Notes: a model not told the origin generated them from the letters alone. 46,376 nt of DNA from Candidatus Methanomethylophilus sp. 1R26 (GCF_001481295.1 NZ_LOPS01000013.1:1-46376), one strand, 5' to 3'; positions 35,709-46,213 are shown, numbered from the stretch's first letter. Translations and numbers: made by a program.

Positions 35709-36921
35709 ATGAAGGTTCTGGTTCTCGATCTGGTCCACGGGGGGGAAGGTCCTCGCGGAGGAGTATCTGAAGAGAGGCGACGAGGTCACCGCCACGGACG
35801 TCTACCATGTCACGCCCCGCGATATCCTCGGCGACCTGAAGCACAAGGGCGCGAGGGTCATGCTCGACCCCCCTGCAGAGCACTTCGACCTGCTGGTGCA
35901 GCCGATCCACTGCGCGGACAGGTTCATCGGGGAGGCCACCTACGACAGGAGGATCTGGTACTCCGAGGCCGTGGGGGAGTTCATCCATGACAAGAGGTTC
36001 AGGGTGGAGATCACCGGGGTCAAGGGCAAGACCAGCACCGCGTACATCCTGGCACATATCCTTTCGGAGCAGGGGAAGTACGTCTACCTGCACTGCTCCC
36101 GCGGCATGGGCCCGTACGCCAAAGGGAAGCATTTCATCACCGAGTTCAAGTCGATCGCCCCGCCGATGCTCCTGACCATGCCCAAGGGCGAGTACGACGT
36201 TATGGTCTGCGAGGTGTCGCTGGGAGGCTCCGGGAAAGCGGACATCGCCGCCATCACCAACCTGGTCGGGAACCCCGGGATAGCCAAGAACACCCGGACC
36301 TCCGAGGACGCCAAGAAGTACGTGCTGACCGACAGGGGCGTCAATATCGTCGCCGAGGAGGAGCAGGGCATATGGTCGAAGTACGGGAAGCCGCTGCGCA
36401 CCTACGGTCACCGCGTGATCCCGATCGGGAAACCTGTGTTCGGAGAGCCCCTGAAGGTCTCCGTGGAATACCGCGGGAAGCATGAGGCGACGCTCAGGGC
36501 CGACTATCTGGCACTCCAGTACCTGAGGTCCTTCGACCTCGCCCTGGAGATCTGCGACGCCATGGACGTGCCCGCCGAGGCCGTTATCGCGGCGATGGAG
36601 TCGTTCCCGGGCGTCCCGGGACGCGGAGAGGTCTCCGTGAAAGACGGGGTCAGGTACCTGAAGGACAGGAACCCCGGCATATCCCACATGAGCATCGACT
36701 ACCTGCTGTCCTGCCTCAAGCAGATGGACGTCCTGGGCAACGCCGTCATCATGATGGACCCGGTGAACCGCAAGGTCTGCGACAAGCTCGACAAGGACGA
36801 GATCGGAGAGGTCTGCGCCCGCTACGGGGTGCCGATCGTGCTGACCCAGCCCGGCGAGGAGCAGAAGGTCCCCGAGGGGAAGGACACGGTCATCTGCATG
36901 GTCAAAGAGGGGTATCAGTGA
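35709..36921 (+). CDS. cfbE: coenzyme F430 synthetase, Mur-ligase-like (frameshifted)
   Basis: 403 aa after removing one G from a seven-G run at about 35739-35745. ATP-dependent ligase that forms the final six-membered lactam/carbocyclic step to F430. Mur-ligase P-loop ITGVKGKTSTAYILA near residue 105, the central domain with CSRGMGPYAKGKHF, and a C-terminal domain containing ESFPGVPGRGEV. Translation begins 12 bases after cfbA; the stop overlaps the cfbD GTG. The frame restored by dropping one G reads HGGKVLAEEYLKRGDEV, which matches the family opening. Confidence 0.93.
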
Positions 36922-38002
36922 GCACCCCGGCCGTGATCCACCCCCGGCCGAACCCCATAGTGGCGGCCATGTACACCCTGCGCGACATGGACGTCGGCGT
37001 CATCGTCCTGCACGGCCCGGCCGGCTGCAGCTTCATGGCCTCCCGCCCGCTGGAGAACGCCGGCGTCAGGGTGGTCACCTCCGCCCTGAAGGAGGACGAC
37101 CTCATTTTCGGGGGCTCCGAGCCCCTGATACGCACGCTCAAGGAGGTCCGCGCCAAGTTCGACCCGAAGACCGTCGCTGTCGTAGCACCTGTGCCAGTTC
37201 CATCATCGGCGACGACATCGCCGCCTCCATCCGCCGGGCGGACATCGGCGGGACCGTCTTCGCCGTGGACTGCCACGGCTGCCTCCCGGCCAACACCGAG
37301 GGGGCCATCCGCGCCCTGAAAGCGGGCGCGGCGGCCGGCATCATCCCGCAGGCGGAATGCGACAGGCAGACCGCCCTGCTGAAGGCCGCCACGGAGCTGG
37401 AGAAGCGCAGGGGGATGGCCGCGAGGACGTACCTGTCGCCGGCGGTCAGCCCGACCAAGCTGCACGTTTGCAGGGGGATCGCGCAGGCCCTGAAGGACGG
37501 GAAGAAAGTAGCGGTCGTCATGAACGCCAAGAAGGAGCTTGCCTACCGCTTCGCCGATATGTTCGTGGCCGTGGAAGAGGCCCGCCGGAAACTGGGCGGG
37601 AGCACGTTCTTCATGGCGAACATGGACAGGAACCTCGGGCTTCCCCGCATCCGCAGGTACTGCGACAGCATCCTCGCCGAGCTTGATTCCGACGGGGTGA
37701 AGATCGACAGGATCGTCGGAGGCCTTGATGAGTACGCAGTGGTCGGCGACCGCATGCAGGCGGAGCTGGATGCGCAGAAGCCCGACCTAACCGTGGTCCT
37801 CGGTATCTGCCATGCCCTCCCAGGCCTGAAGAAGGAGGACATCCTCATCACCGACCAGCCCAGGGAGCTCGCGAACTACCTGAACCAGAACTTCCTGCAG
37901 GCGGTGGGCGAGGTGTCCAGCCACAACATGGTCATGGGAGCGACCGGCATAGTCCACCTGGAGACCGCCGACACCCTCAGGGAGATCGTCAGGGAGATGT
38001 GA
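36918..38002 (+). CDS. cfbD: Ni-sirohydrochlorin a,c-diamide reductive cyclase, NifD-like component (frameshifted)
   Basis: 361 aa after correcting a one-base loss near 37187. Catalytic partner of CfbC, homologous to NifD/NifK but single-subunit. GTG start overlaps the cfbE stop. Cluster-binding cysteines are Cys37 in LHGPAGCSFMASR, the restored VVGTCASSIIGDD, and DCHGC. The C-terminal half contains the substrate pocket region GLDEYAVVGDRM and HNMVMGATG. Together CfbCD reduces the macrocycle and closes ring E. Ends 4 bases before the cfbB GTG. Confidence 0.95.
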
Positions 38003-38006
38003 TCCC

Positions 38007-39371
38007 GTGAAGGGGATCGTCATATCGGGCACCGGCAGCGGGGTCGGAAAGACCAGCATAACCACCGGCCTGATGTCGAAATTATCGAAACAATACCGGG
38101 TGCAGGCCTTCAAGGCCGGCCCGGACTTCATCGATCCGATGTACCACACGGCGGCCACCGGCCGCCCCGGCAGGAACATCGATTCGTTCATGATGGATGA
38201 CGGGACGATCAGGAACCTCGTCGGCTGGGCCTCCCGCGATGCAGACCTCTGCATCGTCGAAGGCGTCCGCGGGCTTTATGAAGGGTTCACCGGCGACGGG
38301 GACGTCGGGTCCACAGCATATCTCGCAAAGCTGCTGGGGTTCCCGGTGGTCCTCGTAGTCGACGCCGGGTCGCTGACCAGGAGCGCCGCCGCCATCATCC
38401 GCGGGTTCAGGGACTTCGACCCGGATGTGAGGATCGCCGGGGTGATCCTCAATAAGGTCTCCGGGAAGCAGCATGCGGACAAGCTCGATGCCGCCATGCG
38501 CGAGTACTGCCCGGGCATCAAGGTCCTCGGGAAGATACGGAAGGACCGGGAGAACACCCTGGGGCAGAGATATTTGGGTCTCAAGACCCTGCATTCGTTC
38601 GAGAAAGGGGAGATCGAGCCCCTCGAGAGGCTGGCCGACGCTGTGGACACCGACATGCTCATGGGGATCGCCGAGGACAGCCCTGCGGGCCTCCCGGAGT
38701 CATGCCCCTACACGGTCAGGGAGGCGGGAATGAAGGCCGCCGTCCCCATCGACGATGCGTATTCGTTCTACTACCGCGAGAACCTCGAGTGCCTTGAGGC
38801 GTCCGGGATAAAGGTCGAGGCGTTCAGGCCGGCGGACGGGGAGGGGATGCCGGATGCCGACATGGCCTACCTCGGCGGCGGATACCCGGAGCTGTACGCG
38901 GATCAGATATCCTCCAACACGGACTTCCTGGAGGGCCTGAAGCAGATGTCGCTCGAAGGGAAGCCCATCCTGGGCGAATGCGGCGGGCTGATGACCATGT
39001 GCCGGAGCATGAGGCTCAAGGACGGCTCCGTCCGTAGGATGGCGGGCGTCTTCGATGCCGAGGCCGTGTTCGTCGACGTCCGCCACGGCCCCACCTACAT
39101 GCTGGCGGAAGGGCTGGGGAACAACCCGCTGTTCAGGGGGCCGATGAAAGGCCACGAGTACCATTACTCCGAGGTGGTCCCCGGGAAGGACTCGGAACTA
39201 TCGGTCAAGGTCGACCGCGGTCTGGGGATCCGCGGCGGTATGGACGGGCTGACCGCCCGCCGGAGCCTGGGGACCTATATGCACCAGCATGCGCTGTCCT
39301 ATGCAGACTGGGCCAAGGGCTTCGCCGAAGGCGTGAATGAAGTTATAATCGTCCGGAAGCGAACAGATAAT
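38007..39371 (+). CDS. cfbB: Ni-sirohydrochlorin a,c-diamide synthase
   Basis: Amidates the a and c side chains of Ni-sirohydrochlorin using glutamine and ATP. GTG start. The N-terminal dethiobiotin-synthetase-like domain has GTGSGVGKTS at residues 7-16 and the AGPDFIDPMYH region. The C-terminal glutamine amidotransferase domain has nucleophile Cys325 in GECGGLMTM and its His partner in GTYMHQH (His426). About 455 aa is normal; homology fades around VRKRTDN. The raw frame runs on to a TAA at 39527 with about 50 low-complexity residues that overlap the helicase gene. A small indel probably hides the true stop near 39371, the end I give. Confidence 0.92.
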
Positions 39372-39396
39372 ATACCCACACCTCCAAATCCCGCTC

Positions 39397-41777
39397 ATGG
39401 CGCGGAGGTTCCCGAATGCAGCCGAGACAGCGGAGGAGATACGCCGCAGGGCCTCCGCCGCGGATGCCATGGTCCCTCCCGAGGACAGGTTCCTGGAGCC
39501 GGACGAATGCGACCGCATGCTGGATAAGGCCGGCCGGCTTCTGGACATGAGCGGTTTCTCCCTGTCCTCAGTCTCCGCCAGGAATGCGTACTCCGATCTG
39601 AAGCGCAATGTCGGGGAAGCGGTCAACAGGATAAGGCTGCACAACGAGACCCTGGGGAAAGAGAAGGGCGCGGAAGCAGGCAGGATCATCAACCCTGTGG
39701 AAGGGCGCGATCTCGACGAACGGCAGCTGCAGGCCATCGCCACCGATGTCCGCAGCAGGCTGGTGGTCGCCGGCGCCGGCACGGGGAAGACGACGGTCAT
39801 CGTGGGGCTGGTCAAGTACCTCTTGGCCACGGGAAGGGCCCGCCCGGAGGAGATACTGGCACTGTCGTTCACCAACGCCTCCGTCAACGAGCTGGCGGCC
39901 AGGCTGCGCGCGGAGACGGGGGAGGAGGTGAAGGTGTCCACCTTCCACTCCTTGGGAATGGGGATCATCGAGGCCGCGGAAGGTTCCCGCCCGATAGTAT
40001 CGAAGATGGAGATGGGCAGGTTCGTCAGCGACTCGCTGGACATCCTCTCCGAGGTCCCCGGGTACCTGGAGGATGCCGCGGAGTTCATCTCCCTCTCCGG
40101 CGGGGAGAGGGACGAGTCCTCCTTCGGAAGCTGGGAGGAGAGGACGGCATGGTACCGCCATTCCCCTCTGAAGAGCCAGAAGGGGGAATCCATGAACCTC
40201 TCGGGCGAACGGGAGATCGCCGATGCGCTCTATTTCGGCGGGATATCCTACCGTTTCGACGGGCCGGGGGCGGGTTTCTTCCTGAACGGGAGGAGGATCC
40301 GCGTCCTCTACACCGGGATGGGCGCGGACGGGGAGCCGTGCAGGTGGTTCCTGAAGAACCGTCCGAACGCCGAAGAGGAGTACCTGAAGGAGCTTGAGAA
40401 GAAGCGGAAATCCGCCGAGGCGGAGGGGTGCAGGGTGATCGAGGTCGCTGCCGGGGAGCGTTTGGCAGGGAACCTGAGGACGCTTCTGGAGAAGAGGCTG
40501 GAGGCCGCCGGGGCGGCGTTCTCCGATATCCACCGCGACCGTCTCGAGGACATGGTCGGGAATCCTGTCGTCCGTTCTCAGCTGGTGTCCCGGCTGTCGT
40601 CCTCGCTCATACTCCTGCGCGATACCGGCAAACCTCCTGAGGAGGTCTATCCCGACGGGGAACCGGGCGCCGAGAGGCTGATGCTGCGCTCGCTCAGGAA
40701 GCTGCTGAACCCCATGGTCTCCGCCTATACCGAGTACCTGCGCCGGGAGGGAGCGGTAGACTTCTCTGACATGCTCAACCTGGCCGCTGAGGAGGTCCGC
40801 AGCGGAAGGTACCGCAATCCGTACCGCTGGGTCATCGTCGACGAGTATCAGGACCTGGCCGGGCCGTCGTTCAGGCTGATGAAGGAGCTGCGCGCAAGCT
40901 CCGATTACTGCCTCTTCTGCGTGGGGGACGATTGGCAGTCCATCTACCGCTTCAACGGCTCGGATGTCGGGTACATCATGGACTTCGAGAGCCACTGGGG
41001 AGGGGCGGAGGTGCTCAGGATCGAGCGCACGTACCGTTTCTCTGGGGAGCTGCTGGAAGCGAGCGGGAGGTTCATCATGCGCAACCCCCGGCAGATCCGC
41101 AAGTACCTGCAGGGCGGGGACGGGAACACGTTCCTGGAGGGGCTGTGGGTGCGCCACAGCGGGCCTCCGTTCCCGGAGCTGTCGGATATTCTGGGGAATC
41201 TTCCCCGGGGCGCTTCCGTTCTGCTGCTGGGGAGGTACACCTTCGACGAGAAGCTCCTGGAGTATCCGGGCATGGACGCGGGGGATTCGGGAGACGATAA
41301 GGTGCTCTTCGAGCCGCGCCCGGACCTGAAGATCAGGTTCCTCACCGTGCACCGCTCCAAAGGCCTGGAAGCGGATTATGTGTTCATAATCAACTGCCGG
41401 AACGGCCTTCTGGGATTCCCCAACCTAATGGACGAATCGCCTCTGGCGAAGTTCCTGATGGCCGGGAAGGACGAATTCCCGCTCGCGGAGGAGAGGAGGC
41501 TGTTCTACGTGGCGGTCACGCGCGCAGGAAGGGCACGTTCCTGGTACTGGACCCGAAGTCGGAATCCCCGTTCGCGGCCGAGATGCTGTCATCTGTAGCC
41601 CTGATAAGGGGGAAGGATTCGCATATGTGCCCCCAGTGCGGGGCGCCGCTGACGCTCCGCGAGAGCAGGTTCGGAACGTTCTGGGGATGCAGCAGGTATC
41701 CCGACTGCAGCTATACTCTGAACGAGGAGACGAGATATCAGCATCCCCGTAGAAAAGGGCGCAGATACGGTCAATGA
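39397..41777 (+). CDS. UvrD/Rep-family DNA helicase with C-terminal zinc finger (frameshifted)
   Basis: 793 aa after correcting a one-base loss near 41528. Superfamily 1A motifs in order: GAGTGKTT (126-133), FTNASVNELAARL, STFHSLG, VDEYQDLAG, QSIYRFNGSD, the TYRFS box, LTVHRSKGLEADYVF, and RLFYVAVTRARK across the break. After the helicase core a topoisomerase-type C4 zinc finger follows (MCPQCGAPLTLRE...FWGCSRYPDC). That layout resembles E. coli helicase IV (HelD) rather than UvrD or Rep. Likely role in DNA repair or recombination. TATA-like GATAATATACC precedes it within the cfbB 3' end. Its end overlaps the convergent precorrin-2 dehydrogenase gene by 7 bases. Confidence 0.92.
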
Positions 41778-42421
41778 TATTTTTCCAAAATCTTCCTGGC
41801 TTCCTTCTCAGCCCCTGCCCTGTCTCCGTTCCTGAGGAGGTTCCATACAGCCTCATCGGCGAGCACCTCGGCGAGGAACCTCGCCCGGTCGGGCTGCCTG
41901 GAGATCCTTTCCTTCAGGCCCTTCCTGAGCTCGGTGAGCAGGTCGAGCATGTCCTCGTACTCCGGGCCCAGGAAACTGTCGATCTTCGATGCGACGTACG
42001 GGGGGAACGCCGGCGCCGAGCCCTCCGAGGACACGGCAACGGTGAAGTTCCTCTTCCTGACCGAAGACGGCAGCAGCAGGTCGCCTCCGCCGTGGGCGGA
42101 GTTGGCCAGCACCCCGCATCTCAGCGCCTCGTCCTTTATGGCGGCATTGAGTTCCTGCGAGTTCGTGGCGGCGACCGCGGCGAATGCACCGTCGAGATAT
42201 CCTGCGACCTCTTCCGGGACGACCTCGGCGATGATCAGCCTGTCCGCCACCTCCGATATCCCGTCGACCGCATCCTCGGCGATGACCGTGATGTCGAAAC
42301 CCCTGAACTGCCTGCATTTACGATACGCGACCTCTCCTCCGCCGAAGACCACGATCCTGCGGTCCTTCGACGGCTTCAGGAAGACCGGCACCATCCTCGC
42401 CTGCTCTTCTTTCCCTGCCAT
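41771..42421 (-). CDS. precorrin-2 dehydrogenase
   Basis: 216 aa, NAD-dependent oxidation of precorrin-2 to sirohydrochlorin, the substrate of CfbA nearby. FLKPSKDRRIVVFGGGEVAYRKC, split by the Rossmann GGGEVA, is the hallmark of the siroheme synthase N-terminal domain; the conserved VLANSAHGGGDLLLP (family: NV.D.p....F..PA) and RNFTVAVSSEG regions follow. The chelatase and methyltransferase halves of bacterial CysG are absent, as usual in archaea (Met8p-like, but not shown to chelate). Begins 7 bases after the nitroreductase gene on the same strand. Confidence 0.92.
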   Translation of the reverse strand: MAGKEEQARMVPVFLKPSKDRRIVVFGGGEVAYRKCRQFRGFDITVIAEDAVDGISEVADRLIIAEVVPEEVAGYLDGAFAAVAATNSQELNAAIKDEALRCGVLANSAHGGGDLLLPSSVRKRNFTVAVSSEGSAPAFPPYVASKIDSFLGPEYEDMLDLLTELRKGLKERISRQPDRARFLAEVLADEAVWNLLRNGDRAGAEKEARKILEKYH

Positions 42422-42428
42422 ATAAAAA

Positions 42429-43229
42429 TCAGCTCCAATGAACCGAGATGTTCCTCGGCGGCACTGTCCTCGCGAACCTGATCCTGGGATGCCCGCAGAC
42501 GAAGACGCATTTCAGCTTCTTATCCCGCGGCACATCCGGGAAGAACCCGGCGAACCTCTCCGGGTCCCTCTCGGCCGCCATGTTCATGAAGAGGGAGTAG
42601 AACCCTCCCAGCCCTTCTGCATAGAGGGCGAGTTCCGCCCTCGCCATGGCTATGAAGGCATTCGCATCGACCTTCGCGAACGTCAGGATGAGCTGCCTTC
42701 CCTCCCAGAGGAAGGGGTGGCGTTTCGGGTCCGGCCGGTCTCCTTCCATCCAGCGGCAGAACTCCTCGATCCTGGGAAGCTCTCCGCGGATTGGCTTCAG
42801 GATCTCGTACACCATCTGCATGAAATCATCGAGCCTGTCATCCACGACCGCGAACTCGACATCCTCGTAGTTCATCGCAGTCGGGCTCAGGGCCCCGGCC
42901 GCCAGCGCCGGCTCCAGCTCCTCCCTGGTCAGGTTCCTGTCGAACCAGCGGATGCTCCTCCTCTGCTCCAGGAAGCCCATGAACTGCCCGCAATCCAGAA
43001 CGGGCGTTTTAGCAACAGGCTTCGGGACGTAGTCCGAGCCTTTCACCGATATAACCCCCTTCGGGCAGACGGCGAAGCAGTGGAAGCAGGCGAAGCATCT
43101 GTCCCCGGTGTAGACGGCCTTCTTCCCGCGGATCTCGATCGCGTTCCTGATGCAGACAGACGCGCATCTCCCGCAGCCGACGCATACGGAAGGGTCGGCC
43201 TCCAGGATATCAGATGCAAGGAACTCCAT
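42429..43229 (-). CDS. nitroreductase with N-terminal 2x[4Fe-4S] ferredoxin domain
   Basis: 266 aa. Residues 1-65 carry two cluster motifs, CVGCGRCASVC and CFACFHCFAVCP, binding two 4Fe-4S clusters. From about residue 85 a nitroreductase FMN-domain starts with FLEQRRSIRWFDRN and includes the PTAMNYEDVEF flavin loop (family: PSg.N.qpw). Anaerobic archaea use such fusions for ferredoxin-linked reductions of unknown substrates. Upstream of, and probably cotranscribed with, precorrin-2 dehydrogenase, so a role with tetrapyrroles is possible. Divergent from the HD hydrolase (41 bp between). Confidence 0.92.
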   Translation of the reverse strand: MEFLASDILEADPSVCVGCGRCASVCIRNAIEIRGKKAVYTGDRCFACFHCFAVCPKGVISVKGSDYVPKPVAKTPVLDCGQFMGFLEQRRSIRWFDRNLTREELEPALAAGALSPTAMNYEDVEFAVVDDRLDDFMQMVYEILKPIRGELPRIEEFCRWMEGDRPDPKRHPFLWEGRQLILTFAKVDANAFIAMARAELALYAEGLGGFYSLFMNMAAERDPERFAGFFPDVPRDKKLKCVFVCGHPRIRFARTVPPRNISVHWS

Positions 43230-43270
43230 GGCGGATAATCGCCTTCCAGATATAGAAATACGGACACGTC

Positions 43271-43931
43271 ATGGCGGGGTGCATGGATGCGGACTGGGAG
43301 GCCAGGGCAGAGGCGTACATAACGGGCGTGTTCGCGGCTGATTCATCGGGGCACGATATCTGGCACAGCATCAGGGTGTACAGGACGGCGATGTCCATCT
43401 GCTCGGAGGAGAAAGGAGCCGACCCGGTCATCGTCGGGGCCGCCGCCCTGCTGCACGATGTCGACGACAGGAAGCTGGGAGGGGACTGCGGGCCAGCCGA
43501 AGGCCAGGTACTTCCTTTTGAAGGTGCATGCGACCGAGGAGGAGACCGAGGCGGTGCTCAGAGCGATTTCCGAGGTCCCGTTCAAGGCATCCGGAACCGT
43601 CGTCCCTTCTTCGTTGGAAGGCAAGATCGTCCAGGATGCGGACAGGCTCGATGCAATAGGGGCGATAGGGATAGCGAGGGCCTTCGCCTACGGAGGGGCC
43701 CACAAGAGGCCGATGTACGACCCATTCGCGAAGTACAGCGGGGATCCGACCGAGGAGGAGTACCTGAGAGGGTCTCCCGATACCATATCCCACTTCCGCC
43801 AAAAGCTGCTGAAGCTGAAGGGCATGATGAACACGGAGGCAGGGAAGAGGATTGCGGAGCACCGCCATGAGGTGCTGGAGAGTTTTCTTGAGGAGTTCGC
43901 CGACGAGTGGGAGGGGAAGTTCCGAACGTAA
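43271..43931 (+). CDS. HD-domain phosphohydrolase, YedJ-like (frameshifted)
   Basis: 219 aa after removing one G from a GGG run near 43487. Metal-dependent phosphohydrolase: first His in SGHDIWHSIRV, HD pair in ALLHDVDDRKLGG, and the last Asp in VQDADRLDAIGAIGIAR. The ending HRHEVLESFLEEF is typical of the YedJ/YpgQ subfamily, which has been proposed to clean up nucleotides. The restored middle (CGQPKARYFLLKV) is continuous. ATG 43271 may be replaced by 43283. The stop is TAA. Confidence 0.9.
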
Positions 43932-44151
43932 CAGGTCTGGATCCCCGGAAAGAGCATGCTGCCGCGGCACAGCATATGCTACGAGTTTCATGGATCGCTC
44001 ATTCCGGATGTGCCAGACGCAGTTATATGCTATGAATCTGAAATTCAGCATCTGAAGAAATCCGGTCACAGCGATATTGGATCAGAGGCTGAGAGGACCC
44101 GGAATTTTGTTCGGCGCCGATGCTGAGTTCCCGCTGACTGCCGCATCCGGG

Positions 44152-44157
44152 TTATAA
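44152..44157 (+). promoter_or_regulatory. TATA box of the AAA/PD-(D/E)XK gene
   Basis: TTATAA about 20 bases before ATG 44175. With normal spacing the transcript would start near 44180, so the real start codon is more likely ATG 44184 (leaderless) or 44262. Confidence 0.4.
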
Positions 44158-44174
44158 GTAAACCGTTTCCGCGT

Positions 44175-45910
44175 ATGCTCTCCATGGGACATCTCGGTTC
44201 CGAGGATCAAAGAGAGAAAGGGAAGGACAGTGATTTAAACACGGCAATCGATTGGAAGTCCATGGAAGCGGCGATCGGCATCCAGAACTTCAGCGAGGTA
44301 CGCGACAAGGGAGCGTACTACGTCGACAAATCGGAGCTCATCGGCAGGATCCTCGAAAAAGGTCCACGAAGGCCTTCCTGTTCACAAGGCCCAGGCGCTT
44401 CGGGAAATCGCTAAACCTCAGCATGCTGGACGCCTACCTGAACCAGAGATACAAAGGGAATTCCTGGTTCGACGGGCTGAAGGTCTCCGAGCTCAGACCG
44501 GACGACCCTCTGAAGAACTCCTTCCCGGTCATCTCCGTCGACATGAAGACGATGTACGGGGACAACTACGAGGACACCGTGGATGCAGTCCGCGCCGGCA
44601 TGATGAAACTGTTTCAGAGATTCGGAGAGCTGGACGGTTCGGACAGGCTTTCCCCATCGCAGAAGAAACTGTACAGATCCATCGCCGATGGCGAAGAGGG
44701 TATCGGAGCGCTGCAATCGGCCCTGAGCTTTCTGTCGGGCTTCTTGAAGTAGCATTACGGGAAGAAAGCGGTCATCCTCGTCGACGAGTACGACACGCCC
44801 ATCAACAGCACCTGCAGCCTGGATGATTCGAAGCGCATCCTGGGATTCTTCCGCAATTTCCTGTCGGACGCCCTCAAAGGGAACGACTCGCTGGAGTTTT
44901 CGGTCATGACCGGCATCATGCAGATATCGAAGGAGAGCATCTTCAGCGGGCTCAACAACCTCAGAGCAGACAGCATCCTGTCCGCCGGATTCGATGACAT
45001 GTTCGGGTTCACGGAGCCGGAGGTCCGGAAGCTATGCGCGGACTTCGGAAGCCCTGAGAAATTCGCGGAAGCGAAGGAATGGTACGACGGCTACCGCTTC
45101 GGGAACGCAGACTTGTACAATCCGTGGAGCATCCTCATGTACGTCAGCGAGAAGTTCACGCCCGGGAAGTATTGGGCAGGAACCAGCGGCAACAGCATCA
45201 TAGCGGATCTGGTGAACAACGTCGATCATGATATGTTCGGGGATCTCAAAATACTTGAATCGGGAGGTTCGATATCTGCGGATATCGAAATGTCCGTTAC
45301 GTTCGAAGGTCTCCGCGACCCCGGCGGCAAGGACATCTACTCCGTTCTGGCCGCGTCGGGATACCTCCGCGCGGAGATGGACGGAGGCCATTACAGGCTC
45401 ACCATCCCTAACAGGGAGATGCAGAAGGTCTACTGCGATGCCGTCATCGGGGCTCTTGGGAGGTTCAGGGACGTGAGGAAGCCGGTCGATGGCTTCTGCA
45501 GCGCTGTGCTGAAAGGAGACGTGAAGGCGATGGAAGAGTCTCTGCAGAATGTTCTGGACGCTCTTGCGAGCATTAGGATCCTCGATTCGGAGCACGTCTA
45601 TCAAATGATGGTCCTCATGATGCTTGCTCGCCTCAGAGGCACCTGCGAGGTTGATTCCGACCATGAGGCAGGGGACGGCTACTACGATATCCGCGTCCTG
45701 AGCCTCGTCCCGAGGAGTCCGAGCATCATCATCGAGATCAAGCGCTGCAGAACCGCCAAGCAGGCCGAGACGGCGGCGAAGGCGGCGATAACCCAGATCC
45801 GCGACAGACGGTACTTCTCAGGTCTGAAGGGTGAGGCCATCCTTTACGGCGTTGCCTTCTTCGGGAAGAAGACGAAGATTGCCGTCGAGCGCATTTCCTG
45901 CGGTAAATGA
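44175..45910 (+). CDS. AAA-ATPase with C-terminal PD-(D/E)XK nuclease fold, frameshift plus in-frame TAG
   Basis: 578 codons after correcting a one-base loss near 44364. The family start is IGIQNFSEVRDKGAYYVDK, then a relaxed Walker A (TRPRRFGKSLNLSML), Walker B region AVILVDEYDTPI, the sensor-like FSVMTGIMQISKESIFSGLNN, YDGYRFG and the nuclease core YYDIRVLS...IIIEIK (D...ExK). Such AAA-ATPase_like/PDDEXK_9 proteins are numerous in gut Bacteroides and gut methanogens; function unknown, defence or mobile-element control often suggested. An in-frame TAG (44750-44752) lies between SGFLK and HYGKK, two blocks that are contiguous in the family. It is either a nonsense mutation (CAG to TAG) or a pyrrolysine codon. 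Confidence 0.82.
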
Positions 45911-46105
45911 TGTTTCCCGGGATTACCTTTCCGAAAGTCGTCCGAGGGCGATGCCCTTTTCTGCGCAACGACGAATCATGGAACGGCGGAGATACGAAAG
46001 TGTGGCTTCTGCCACATGCCTGCTGTCGAGCACTGACAGATTGTTTCTGGGATCAGATTTCAGCAATGCCTCGGGGCCTGGTTCACGGTTCTTCCAGCGT
46101 AACTA

Positions 46106-46112
46106 TTATAAA
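46106..46112 (+). promoter_or_regulatory. TATA box of tRNA-Glu
   Basis: TTATAAA 26-32 bases before the tRNA 5' end. Confidence 0.55.
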
Positions 46113-46137
46113 CAACATCTGAATGTGGAAGAATACT

Positions 46138-46213
46138 GCTCCTGTAGTGTAGCGGCCAATCATGAAGCCCTCTCGAGGCTTCGACATGGGTCCAAATCCC
46201 ATCGGGAGCACCA
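46138..46213 (+). tRNA. tRNA-Glu (CTC)
   Basis: Acceptor GCTCCTG/CGGGAGC, anticodon stem AAGCC/GGCTT with loop CTCTCGA (anticodon CTC), T-arm ATGGG-TCCAAAT-CCCAT, discriminator A and encoded CCA at 46211-46213. No intron. The next genetic element is a reverse-strand transposase-like tail. Confidence 0.95.

Noticed and set aside
34119-39371. Nitrogenase (nif) or chlorophyll (bch) operon for the NifH/NifD-like pair
   Set aside because: The NifD-like protein is short and unpaired, and CbiX, Mur-ligase and CobB-like partners define the F430 (cfb) set.
39568-41352. 594-codon open frame opposite the helicase
   Set aside because: Antisense shadow of all SF1 motifs; long because stops are rare in GC-rich codons.
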